Below are positions 50,021-61,628 of a stretch of DNA of 64,000 nt, piece by piece (within the stretch, counting starts at the first letter, position 1; each line of letters opens with the position of its first letter). Position numbers and translations under genes: made by a program. The notes under the pieces are model-generated. The model saw only the letters and a list, made by a program, of their open reading frames with translations, made no database searches and was not told where the DNA came from. The stretch is from Lunularia cruciata (Eukaryota > Streptophyta > Marchantiopsida > Lunulariales > Lunulariaceae), in assembly GCA_948567375.1 (NCBI GenBank), contig OX419757.1, forward strand, positions 1,550,001-1,614,000, given 5' to 3'.

Positions 50021-50135
50021 ATTTATAGCTAGTTTGATTGTACATGTTGGGTCATATCCTTTCAAGATTGGTGTATGTAGTAATGCATCATTCAATTCTT
50101 GAAAGGCCAATTTGTGTATGGATTCTCATAAACAC

Positions 50136-50816
50136 TTATTTCCCTTGCCAAGTAGTTCTGTTAGGGGTTGTGTGACCTTGCATAAGTCCTTGACAAGTAG
50201 ACCCAATCAATCCCAAGAAGCTCTTGAGTTGAGTCTTATCTTTTGGAGCATCCCATTTTTTAATGACATCTATTTTATCTACTAAAACTTGGATACCTTC
50301 TGCACTTACTCTTTGCTCCAACTAATCTATTTCAGATTTTTCAAACTCACACTTTTGAGACTTTGGCATACAACTAGTTTTGTTGCAAAATCCGGATGAC
50401 TTTTTACAAATATTGCTTGTGCTTCTTCATTGTCCTAATGTAGACTAAGATATCATCAAGAAACATGACTTAGCAGACTTATCCAATTGTAGACAAAATA
50501 TGTCATTCATTAAACTCATGAAAGTGGTTAGTATGTTGGTGAGACCAAAAGGCATCACTAGTAATCATCAAAGTAACGATAACTTGTTTGAAAGGAAGTT
50601 TTGTGTACATCTTCCTTTACAATCCTAATTTGGTTATAACCTCTTTGCAAGTCAAGTTTGGTGAACTTTTGTGCCTCATTGAGTTGATCAAATAGGTCAT
50701 CTACGCAAGGTAATGGGTATTTTTTCTTCACCATTTGTTGATTTATGCCTCGGTAGTCAATGCACATTTGCATTGCACCATCCTTCTTTTTCACAAACAA
50801 GACAAGAGCCCCATAC
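50136..50816 (-). pseudogene. Gypsy reverse transcriptase with intact FLDD motif, frameshifted
   Basis: Reads [40 protein letters not shown] and DVHKTSFQTSYRYF (50800-50558). The catalytic FLDDILVY follows in another frame (FLDD codons about 50463-50452). The connection is DAPKDKTQLKSFLGLIG (about 50260-50200). The N-terminal part of RT is displaced to beyond 51292 by the 475-bp solo LTR. Confidence 0.85.
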
Positions 50817-51291
50817 TATAACAATATGGAGTTTAGCTACAAATTTAGTCAAGGTTAACCAAGTAGCAAATGAGCCAAATTAGCCTAGAATATTCTAAAA
50901 GTATCTAGGAAGCTACTTGGTACCTCCTAAGTATTGGATAACATGCATGCCAAGTGGCAACTTCTAGGAGAAGCTTCTTGGGAAGCTTCTAGGCTAGCTG
51001 AACTTGTACCCTAAGTAGGTAGCTTCTAGAAACTTTGAAATAGCTTAGCTTGCACACCAAGTAGGCGGCTTCTAAAAAGAAGCTTCTTGAGAAGCTTCTC
51101 GGTTAACTTGGCTTGCACTCCAAGAAAGTGGCTCAAGGAAGCTTCTTGAGAAGCTTCTCAAGAGCCTTTGTATCCTTTCTTTAAATACCAAAGTTGAAAC
51201 TCATGCTAGGCATTCAAACTTTCACTCATTCAAGTGTCCCAATGTGATCTTCCATTCTCTTATTTCTCTCCTTGATCTTGGATCTTTTCCA
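50817..51291 (+). mobile_element. Solo LTR of a different family with six GAAGCTTC palindromes
   Basis: A 475-bp insertion in the RT of the minus-strand gypsy element, flanked by a perfect 5-bp duplication CATAC (50812-50816 and 51292-51296). Its sequence is unrelated to the gypsy LTRs here. It starts TATAAC (perhaps decayed TGTAAC) and ends TTTTCCA, so the TG...CA orientation is plus. GAAGCTTC occurs at 50970, 50982, 51079, 51091, 51138 and 51150: three pairs, each with starts 12 bp apart. A TATA-like CTTTAAATACC lies at about 51179, which would make the palindromes U3 elements. GAANNTTC is the core of plant heat-shock elements, though the pair spacing is not the canonical one. The promoter reading is inference. 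Confidence 0.65.
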
Positions 51292-52078
51292 CATACGGTG
51301 ATATGTTGGGTTGGATAAACCCATTTTATAGCATATCCTTGATTTGAGCCTTGTACTCCTCCAATGCATGAGATGATAATCAATATAGGGCCTTACAAGG
51401 AGATGTTCCAAGAGGTATCTTGATTTTATGATCTACTCTCCTTTTTGGAGATAATCTCAAGTGTAAATCATCAAGAGAAAGATATCTTGAAACACATTGA
51501 CTACATAGTTTAAATTCTTAACGATTTTTCTATTGACTTGTGCACTCTAGAATTCTATTATTAGACCCATGAAATATCCATTTGTCTTATTGATAGTTGT
51601 TGTCCACATGATATAGGGTGCAAATTCTTCATTTTGCAATCTTTCTATATTTCCAATTATCTTCTATAAGCTACTTATCACTATCTTCTTTCTCTAATCT
51701 ACCATGGGGTTGTAATGCTCCATTCATGTTATACCTAAGATCACCTCATAACAAGCTAACTATATCATCCACCATTCAATTTCTTCTTGATACTCTCATA
51801 TAGAGAGTGTTACCTTTCTAAATAACATCTCAATCCTTTTTGACCAATAGGTAACTCTACTTCTTCATTTTCATCCTTCTCATCCTTCTCTAATTCCATC
51901 CTCAACTTTATTGCAATAGAGCAAGATAAAAAAATTTTTTGTTGCTCCAAGGTCTATCAATATTCTCATCTGATTGCTTTCTATGAATCTATTTACAACA
52001 ATCAATTGTGTGTTTGACTTCCTCACTTTTTGTGAACTTATCCTCTTCCTCCCCTGCTTTTACTTGTCTTCATAATAA
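51292..52078 (-). pseudogene. Gypsy protease and RT start
   Basis: The protease active site reads MRILIDLGATKNFFI at about 51970-51926 on the minus strand (DLGA for the usual DSGA). The start of RT reads HALEEYKAQIKDML, a stop, then NGFIQPNISPYV, ending at the CATAC target duplication of the solo LTR. Confidence 0.75.
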
Positions 52079-52678
52079 TGTTTTAGGGCTAGGAGAACAA
52101 AGCCCCAAGAGAAATACAAGAAAGAAAACACAAGCTTCAACACTCAATACTTTGATGCTCCAAAGGAGCATCATGTCTTTATCAAATAGCAAAGAGTATC
52201 ACCTCAAAGAAAGCTCCATCCTTGGATTAGATACATGGATTAGGGACATGTCAGCAAGCTCTAACCTTAGATTAGTTACATGGATGGGTGAAATGTTGGT
52301 CCTTATCCTATATGGTTGGTCAAGAAACTTTGACTAGAGGGAATCTTTATAGAATCTTCCTATAAGAATCATAGAATTGCATGAGTGAGGTACCATTAGA
52401 AATTTCTTAATGAGATGAACAATGGAGGAGAGAATGTATACTTTTCTCTCTCAAAAGGGGAATTTTTTTTCAATTTTTAGACCTTATTCATCCATTTAGG
52501 TCTCCAAATTGGCTTTGAAGTTTTTAGGGTGTTTGAAGCTCCTAATTTTTTAGTAGAAGTACTCTTTTGGTGACACAAAAAGAGTATCTAATCTACTTTG
52601 GCATCATATCTACATCCTTCCAAATATTACCAAGCCTATTTCCACCTTGAGATAATATGTCTTGCTATTGGTATTATA
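52079..52678 (-). mobile_element. Nested solo gypsy LTR between gag and protease
   Basis: Minus-oriented LTR homologous to the flanking LTRs. The ends are degraded (TGTTTTAGG and TATTATA). No matching target duplication is seen. Single U3 head. Confidence 0.7.
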
Positions 52679-52769
52679 TCCATTGAGCCAATAAGGTTGC
52701 AAGGTACATTTACTGGTGATCTTCATTTTCCAATGTAATTTCAACATTCTCCTTTTTGATTCATCTCTC

Positions 52770-54150
52770 CAAGTTGTTCAAAGGTTGCATGTATGCAAGC
52801 TGAGGGCCTCTGTAGGAAAGCGGGCACAACAATTGATGGCTATGTGTCCAAGTTGGCTGTAATTGTAACAACATCATTGTTTTACTTGAGCCCCTTTTCC
52901 TCGTGGGACTCTATCTCTCCTTTTTTTGACCTATCATTGTCTATAGAGCAATCCTACTCCTTGGTCTTAGAAACAAATGTTGCACTCTACAAGTATTAGT
53001 CCACCAAAATGCATTGTTTCAACCCAATAGTGTTTTTTTGGGACTACCCCTTCACCTCCTCTAAGCACTCTTATTATTCTTTGAGCACATGCAATGGCTT
53101 CAAAAATGGTGTGAGGATTTTGTACCATTATCTCTTGGTGAATTCACTCTTTTAACCCCCATTTGAAATTGTCAAGAGCTTTTGTTGGGCCCATATAGGT
53201 TATCACATGGATCCTTGTATGTTGTTATCACATGGATCCTTGTATCTCCATGGATTCTTGTATGTTGTTCTTATGCTTCAAGCCCCATAGTCAAGTTCAA
53301 ACCATCTTATTGGAATCTATGAATTAAAAATTCTTCAACATCTCTTCTTGCATCACCATCCAAATGATCTCTCTTCTTTATACCAACATTGATCATTCCC
53401 AACTATCATACCATGTAAGTGCTTTATTGATAATTGCTAATTCAATCCAATGGATCCTCAAAACCTTCACTTATTCCAAACACAATGAGATAAATGCACC
53501 AAAATACCCATAGTTCAAGAAATTCATTGAACTCAAAATATTTACTTAAATTTTACAAGGTGCAATTCTTTACATAGTTGTATGAAGTACACTATCAACA
53601 TTGTCACTCTTGATTGGTCTTAAAACTTTATCCTCACTTCTTGTCAATCTTGAAACTCATGTCTAAATCTATTTCTCTAAACCTTCTTCCTTACCTTCTC
53701 TCAATCAATCACATTGATGTACCATAAATCCTTCTCTCAAATCCTCAATCTGCCCATCTACTCTCTCTATTAAGTACCCACATGCAAACACACTATTGGA
53801 ATGATCTATGATCTCAATTGTGAATAATCAAAAGTATCAATTCATTCTTAAGATTCAATTTTCCACTATTCCCATGGAACATTCTCCCTTGTAAGGCTCA
53901 ATGTTTCATGCCTTCTTTATCTATAGTAATAATGTGACTACATTGTTGATTGGGGTTGGTGTCATCAACATGAGTGACTCTCCAAGTACTTTGGCCATTG
54001 TTACTAGGTTTTGGGATAATTCTCCTTCTTGAATTACATTATCATTCCTGAAGGTATGTACTTGATTTTGTAATGTCTCTATTGTCATCTTGATCTACCA
54101 AAACTTGTTTAACATCCCCTATATTCTTTGCATAAGATCTTGTCAACTAT
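52770..54150 (-). pseudogene. Gypsy gag of the minus-strand element, decayed
   Basis: The minus strand reads TKALDNFKWGLKE, a stop, IHQEIMVQNPHTIFEAIACA and QRI at about 53190-53075, then a zinc knuckle CYNYSQLGHIAINC (about 52865-52820) whose second Cys is Tyr. It matches the plus-strand element's gag closely. The N-terminal part (54150-53200) is visible only as traces. Confidence 0.75.
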
Positions 54151-54741
54151 TGCTTTATGATTTGTACAAATGGTAAATGTTCAATCAATATTCCTACTTC
54201 AATAGAAGGTTAATATGATCAATCAAGAAAAGGGATGGATGATTGGGACTACCATTGGGACCTCAAAGGCTATCACTTGTTGATAATATTACTCACCAAA
54301 ATCATGGACAACAAAATTCCTAAACATCACTTTAGGCTTAAACTACATTTCTACTTGAGTTTTGAAAGGGAGAGAGTTGGTATATTCAGATCCATTGCAT
54401 TGTCCAAATCTCACTCTTTATTGTATATCACCAATTAGAATCATAAAGTTTTGCAAATTTGTTATTATGTCCATGAACCTCGCTCCAAAATGGTAAATGA
54501 GATATATTTTAACTTGCTCATGTTGGATATATATAATCTTGATATGAAATGGATTCAAGAATGGAAAATAAAGTGCAAGAAATTTTCCTCCATGAGCATC
54601 CAACCCATCCTCTCTCTAAAACATCATGATCTATTGATTGCATTAGTTTTCCCCCCTCAAAATTACTCAATCTTAGAAGCCCATATTCCTCCAAGAAAAG
54701 TGATCCACTCACTTGGATTAAAACACTTACTATGATACCAT

Positions 54742-55355
54742 TGTAATGTTCCAAGGACAGAAGAAACCCCAAGAGAACCACAAGAGAAGAAATACAAGAA
54801 AAATATAAGGTTTTATTTTCAATACTATGATGTCCCAAAGGACCACATTGTCTTTATCATATAGCAAAGAAGGTCCACTCAAATGGAGCTATACCTTTGG
54901 ATAAAATACATAGATCAATGACATTTCAACAAGCTCCATCCTTAGATTAGTTGCATGGATTGGTGATATGTTGATCCTTGTTCTATTTGATTGGTCAACC
55001 AAGTTTGACCAAAGAAAATCCTTGGAGAATCTTCCTATAAGAAAGTAAGAATATCATGGAAGAGCTACCATTGGAAAGACTTGATGAGACAAACAAGGGG
55101 GGAGGGGGGAGAAGGCAACCCCGTTTTTGTAGAAGGAAAGCCTATGTAATTTTTTGAGGCCTAATTCATCCGTTCAGACCTCCAAAATTGGCTCTTAAGT
55201 TTTTAGGGTGTTTTTTTATCTCTGCCTTATTAGTCAAAGCAGTCTTTTGGTGACACCTCTATCTAATCTACTTAGACCATCATATATTTTATCCCTAGAG
55301 ATTTTAACAAGCCAATTTCCACATCAAGACCATTTTTCTAGCTAATGGTATTACA
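54742..55355 (-). repeat. 5' LTR of minus-strand gypsy element
   Basis: 614 bp, TGTAAT...ATTACA. On the minus strand it is followed by A and the primer-binding site TGGTATCATAG. Confidence 0.88.
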
Positions 55356-58300
55356 TGATTAACAATTGTATAGATTCTTCATTTTCAATCAAACAATTTT
55401 GTTATATAACATTGTTAAATATTTTTATGTTTGGCCCAATTGGCAAAATGCACAAAGTAAGAAATCAAAGTGGCCTCAAAGGACCAAGTCTATAAATGGC
55501 TTGATGATTTATGTATATAAGCATTAGGAGAAGAGTGATTGGGTGGGAACTCTTATGTTCTAGCTAGAGTTAGAGTAACCTTGGGTATTCCATAATGCAT
55601 GCATCTTCATGTCAATAACTTACTAAACAAACATGATAATTGTGTATGTATTCCATGTAATATTACTCTTTATTAGGCTCAATTGCAAGAAGTACATGAT
55701 CTCACTATCTAAAGTAATCTTAGAGGATATAAGATTACTCATCTTCTTCAACACTCTTTTTTGCTGGCCAAATATGGTTCAAGATTTTTATGCATTTGTG
55801 TATTTATGTGAAATTTAGCAAAGGAATAAGGCTTTGAATCTAAAACCTTTTGTCTTCTCAACCGTTCCTAATCCTTACCTCACTTAAAAGAGTATAAGAG
55901 CTTAAATTTCATTGCATCACTCATTTAACACTTAAAAATAAATTATTCTAATGTAGTTACAATGTAACTATTGTGCTTTTGATAAATTGAGTCAAAAAAT
56001 CTACTTATAATTTACATAATAGGTACACCTTAATCTACTTTGACATTAAATGTTTTCCAAAGAGACTCATATTAGATTACAATTTATACATCATAAGCAA
56101 GTTTTGGAAAGTATAGTTCAAGATTCTAGGTACCAAATTTGTCGTATATTATGTGTTCCATGCTTAAATACAAGATCAAATTAGACATATAAAATGCTCC
56201 CTAGAAGACAAACTTCAGATTTTTTTATTAGTGAATGTGTACTACAATAATTAGATATACTCTCCTCTACTGTAGATTTTGTTTACAGGAACCCAAAGCA
56301 GGAGAGATCTAGACTCTCTCCTTTCTTGGTTGATTATAGCAAAGGCCTTTGTTCATAATAGTTGTTCACTTTCCATCTTCTTGTCCGCCTTTTCTTCTCT
56401 CTTATTAGAAATCAGAGTTTATCTACTTACTATCCATAAATATTAAAAATCAATATTTTTATTTGTCTTGTTATGATCTTTCTTTTATATATTTGCAATA
56501 AATTTATGCTCTTTAGTTGTAATATTCTTCACTTATCCCTTGATACTCAAATTTGCAAATTCACTCATGATTAGATTGGTCACTTCTCTATCTTCAAAGT
56601 TATCTTTCTTATTGCTTATCAATTTGATCTTCTCCATCATCTTTTCTTTTCATAGTATGTTTCACGTTTTGAAATGAAACATTTTATTTTTGACCCATAT
56701 TCTTCACTTAACCAAGTTTAACTTCCTTCAATTCAAATCACCATTGAGAATCATGAGAAGTATGAAATTTATCAAAACCACAAAAATCTTAGAATTTACT
56801 GTAGACATCATAAATACATGGAGTATTTATGAGTTACACATCACAATGTTACATGTTAACACCTTTATCATTTTCATATTACTACCATGCAAGCATTTGA
56901 ATCCAAAGAAAACAATAACTACTCCCTTGGGTCAAAGAATAAAATGTGTAATATTAGAGAATTTTTCCATAATAGTTCAATAAAAGTTGGTATATAAATT
57001 ATTGAGAAAATTCAAAGGATACTTTAAGAAATTCATATGAAGTTTCATAAATGAATGTTTAAAAGGACATAGAAATATTCATTGGGATTGAGAAGGCTAA
57101 TTAAGTATCAAAGAATCTTCTTTGGAGGTAAAGTATTTATTAGGGATTGAGTAACTTGGCTAGGAAGTTAACATTTAAGTCTTACTAAGAACTAAGCTTT
57201 TATTTAACATGAAGTTGGAATAATAGTTCTTTGTGCCATCTCTTGCATTTAAAGTTCAATTCATTATAATATCAGTTCTTTCATTCTCCCTACTTGTTCT
57301 CTTGAATACAAGTCTAGTTTACTAAAGCAATCATTATAAAACTATTTGATCTACTTAGACTTATGTTTAGCCTTCATAAGTTTGTACATTTATTCACAAA
57401 TCCAGTTTTTGGTGGCATTTTATAGGTTTTCCTCAATTTGGTAACTTACTTATTGTTCATAATAATACCAATGGAAAATTGGTAGCATTACCAGTTAGTG
57501 TTAGTAAATTAGTATTTCACAAATTTTTATTGAAAAAATGATTTTTTAACATATTTTCTCTAAGATTGGATGCTTATTGAGTATTATATTTTCAATATTG
57601 GTTGTAAATATGCGTGGATATATTTATCTTTATTAGGTATCATTTCACTTCTTTTATTATGGATCAATTCAATCAATAACATACAAAAATTTGCAACTAG
57701 GTTGAGAAACATACTAATTACAAGTGTTATTTCTATTTTTCTTAAGATCTCAAAATACATAAGTTTATTTTATTAAAATTTAATATATTAAAATAAAATA
57801 AAATATGAATAGGAGTTGAAGAACTTGATTCAAAACTTGAATATTAAATCCTAGATTTTTTTTCTAGATTCTAGTTTCTAATAGTTAATATTTATGAACA
57901 AGAATTAATATTTTTTTAATGGTTTTATACTAGAACATTTTATTTTCTACTTGAAAGTATAATCAAGATACAGATTGTCTTCATCAAAGAAAAATGCTTC
58001 TTTTGCTATTGATTAAGTACATATATATGACAAGTTTTTCCACCAAGTGTAAGAATCGTGTAAAAAGGCCTCAATTTTTTGGGATATTAAGTATAGAAAT
58101 ATTTGCAATGTACTAATCATATATATAGAAATACATTAAATATATCAGTCATATATGTTTGAAATATATATCCAATTGAAGTATAGATTATATTTTAGAT
58201 AATTATAAGAACAAGTGCAATGACCTAATCATACAAAAGAACGAGGAGAAAGAATCTTATCTATTCTAGTCAGAGAGAATCTTATCGGTACATCATAGTG

Positions 58301-59364
58301 GTACGAGAGATGTTAATGAAAAGAAGTCAACATGCTTTATGGTAAAATATATTACGATAAACATTTTTGAAATTTCACTCTCGTAGGATGTTTGAATATA
58401 TTTTTAATGTTTGAATAGAGAATGTTTTTGGTCATTGGAAGGAGTGAATGTTTTTTTGTCATGTGAAGTGAAGAAATCTCCATTGTGAATTTCTGTAATG
58501 ATTGCTAAAAAACTTGATGTGGAGGCTATTTTTTGAAGACCTGGATTGCAATGTGTTTTATATGAAAAAATAAATCTCATATATAAATAGTATTGTTTGA
58601 ACTTGAAAATTTGAAAATATCTAATAATTAGTTTCCCTGAGCTTTTGAGTATCAATTCAGCATTATACAGGAAATTTTAAAACCAAAGGTGTTCTTTATT
58701 CTATATACTGACCTAACTGAAGGAAGAAAATTTGTCACAATGTACCATAGATATAAAGATAATGAACTAAAGAGGATATCATACTTAACCAGAGTAGAAC
58801 AAATATGCACTAGAGTGAACAAGATTGAAGAAAGATTCCTTTAGAAAAAGGGATGGAAGAAGAAGACAAAAACTAAGACTAAGAGCAAAGATGCTCAAAA
58901 CTGCTCGAGATGATCTTCCCATTCTGACGCAAGACAAGAGCAAGTCATGAGGAGTTTAAATATTACACTATATTATCAAGAGAAAAACCTTGGACGAGGA
59001 TAATCATGAACTAGCAATAGAGTAGCAAAGATAGGATGAAATAGGTCTGGTAAGATCAAGGAGTTAGAGAATCATAAAAGGTCAGTGAAGTTTGACATAT
59101 TATCTCAATAATGTATAGAAATCAAGAAGAGTTGGACAGGATTTATGATAAACATTAGATAGAAATAGATAAGTTTGTTCAGGATATAAATTGATAAATT
59201 TTTATTACGTCAGCAGATAATGTGAATATCAATAGAAGAACAACAAAGGCCCAGAAATGTATTCAGTTGATCATGAAGAAACGGAACAGATAACTACGAG
59301 CTTAAGGGGTCCAACTTGAACTCTCCTGGAAAACTGGTTGATGCATTTTACCTTCCGTAAGAAC
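55356..59364. other. AT-rich DNA, no gene seen
   Basis: About 4 kb of low-GC sequence. Only short frames with biased Ile/Leu/Phe/Lys content are present, and I see no family motif. It is likely old repeat DNA plus the 3' flank of the hydrolase gene that ends at 59365. Confidence 0.5.
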
Positions 59365-61628
59365 CTATTTTGTATAGTGTTCAAAGCTATCTTGGTAGAT
59401 CCAACCCATAGCCCTGCCTACAGTCAATAACTTCATGAAATGCATACCACCACTCCTGGACGACTTAAAAACAGGAGACTGAACTTCCGACAAGTCTGAG
59501 TTGTCGTTGACAGGCAAAATAGAGAGATCGCTGGAATCCCAACTGCTCTTGTTCTCCAGCTGAAGGTCATCCAGGAACCGGAGCTGCCTGCCATGTCGGA
59601 AGTATTTGTTTCTCGCTTCTTCAGTGACTGTACTGAGAGCTTTACTAAAGGCTTGCTCGTTGAACTCTTTTGCGGTGGCAATGTGACTGTCTCCACGGAT
59701 AACATCACAATCATCAGGCCTCTCTCTGCAAAATTCCTCTAACAGACCTTCTCGGCTTCTAAATTTCACCCACATGTTTTTGAGAACTTTTTTACTGTCT
59801 ACTCCATGCATGTAAATCTGAATGATAAGGCGATCAAGTGAACTGTAGGGCTTGGAAAAGTTGAAATTGTCAACAAACTCGTGTTGAATCACCTTCACTT
59901 TGTCAACAGCCAATAAACCGCTGCCTGCAAGGTGAACCTGCAGCTGGTCTGCACCAAGGTGTTGATTTTCAAGTGCTTTGGCAAACGTGAGATGCCTCTC
60001 CCGATTTCTATCCACCGCAGCCCGTAAAATCTCCCCATAATTCACACGCTTCACATTCATGGATAAGATTTCGAATTTCAAGCTCAAACTTAGAAACGCG
60101 GCTGTGACGTTGGCGATCTCCCTGTGAGCCTGCTCCAAACCGATTTCTGCCTTCATGTCCTGAAATTGTTCTGCGCCATCATAGCACTGTGCATGATTCA
60201 TCCCAGGGACAATCACTACAGGCTTCACAAAGTAGGTGTTAAGTTTCGTCAGTTCGCTTTCGACCTTTGCTATCTTCAAGGTATCTGAAGCGTATGCTTG
60301 ATAGGTAGTCAGCCCATCACGATCTCCCGCAACAGAGAGTACAGGCTGAGGGTGCTCAACCAAGTCAGTTGCAATTGTTCCGCAAAAGCACATTCCTATT
60401 TGAATGAAGGCATGTGCGCGCTTGCGTGCAATCTCCCAGCCCAAAAGAGCTCCAAAACTGCACAACAAAAACTACAAAGTTTAAAACAAAGCGGAATTTC
60501 GGCAGAATTTTGACAATGCAGGAGCACTTGTGCATGAGTCCATACTTTATTTTTTGAAATTTGCAGAACGGTGAGGAGTACCAGAAAACAATGTGGTATG
60601 TGTTTTGATAGGAAGGTTCCATGAAGCAGACTTTGAAGGCTGGCTGGCGGAAGATTTTCTATGCAACGTTTCCCGAACAACAGGGTGGGCTAAATACCTG
60701 TGACCACCTATGAACAGTGTACTGTCCTTTGAACGAAATCCGAGCTTTTCCACTTTGATAAGTATATCATCCAAGGACGACTCGAGCGCAGGAATCGTTG
60801 CATTTTCGAGCTTCTCAAATATTGCAATCCAAAGCCTCAAGTCTGAAGTCGTCTGGATCGTCTCACAAAGTGAAACGTATCTTTTCCCAAGAATTAATGC
60901 TCCAGACATGAAGACAAGCAATACGTCATTGCCACCTTCGCGAATGGGTTCAAGAATCTTATTGCCCAATTGACACCGTTTCCAGAAGCCCTGGTTAGTA
61001 TTTTACTGAGGAATTTCACAATAATCAAAAGAAATCACAGAAGAACTTACAGTATCACAAAGCTGTCATGAACCACAGCACAGAAGCTGAAGGACCCAAA
61101 GAAGTTGCTCTACCTGTGGGTATATATAAGGCGATTGTTTGATATTATTCCCTGAAGCTGGAATGACCCCATCATCGGTGTACAACTCGATATCTCGACA
61201 CTGTGCGCGACGAGAAAATTTATCAAATAAAGCTCAAGCCAACTGTACAACATGGGTGCTCAAGTACGTTCACAATTGCACACCGCAGGTCCTCCAAACT
61301 ATCCAAACTTATCCAAACGGCTCAACTCGCGGTATCACCCATCGTAGAAAGTCGGGACACGCGACAGTACAAATTCAATTTCATTTCAGGTTGACTTGGA
61401 GGAGCTACACCAGCGCTCCTGCTTACGATTCACAGCACGCGCAATTTTCTCTGCAGAAGGAACTTGCTATTTAATTTCAACCACCACGCAATTTCCAATT
61501 CGAGTTCAGACTCAACAAAATCAACGACGTGTGTAAATTTTCAGTGATGGCAATACCTGCACATGATCCGTGAAACATCCTAACGTCAAAGTAGACAGGA
61601 GAGCCAGTACGATGAGAAGGTTCTTCAT
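59365..61628 (-). CDS. Secreted alpha/beta-hydrolase-like protein with long C-terminal extension
   Basis: Four exons splice in frame with GT-AG introns: 61628-61557, 61200-61114, 60990-60698 and 60457-59365 (stop included). They give 1,545 nt and 514 aa. Residues 1-18 form a signal peptide (MKNLLIVLALLSTLTLGC), so export is likely. The hydrolase core shows the nucleophile elbow GGHSFG with Ser151, whose codon is split across the exon 3/4 junction. A probable acid lies in VAGDRDG (Asp196 or Asp198), and a probable catalytic His in PGMNHAQ (His239). Ser-Asp-His in this order and spacing fits a compact alpha/beta-hydrolase, for example an esterase, lipase or amidase-like enzyme. Substrate is unknown. 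Residues about 260-514 form a second region with no motif I know (KNMWVKFRSREGLLEEF, NKYFRHGRQLRFLDDL). The frame is intact, which suggests a working gene. The start is chosen because it gives a signal peptide and a clean splice to exon 2. Confidence 0.85.

Larger units (their letters stand above)
46319..55355 (-). mobile_element. Complete Ty3/gypsy chromodomain retrotransposon with four nested LTR insertions
   Basis: LTRs lie at 54742-55355 (5') and 46319-46892 (3'), both TGTAAT...ATTACA. The flanking 5 bp are TGATT on both sides (46314-46318 and 55356-55360), a perfect target duplication. On the minus strand a primer-binding site TGGTATCATAG follows the 5' LTR (about 54740-54730). Internal order is gag, protease, RT, RNase H, integrase, chromodomain. 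It has been invaded by LTRs at 47594-48316, 49448-50020, 50817-51291 and 52079-52678. Without these the element is about 6.4 kb, like its plus-strand relative. The exact target duplication suggests later arrival than the 38883 copy, yet stops make it inactive. Confidence 0.9.

Noticed and set aside
50960-51160. GAAGCTTC cluster considered as a CRISPR-like array or satellite
   Set aside because: The repeat unit is only 8 bp, intervals are unequal between pairs, and it is contained in a TSD-flanked solo LTR in a plant genome.
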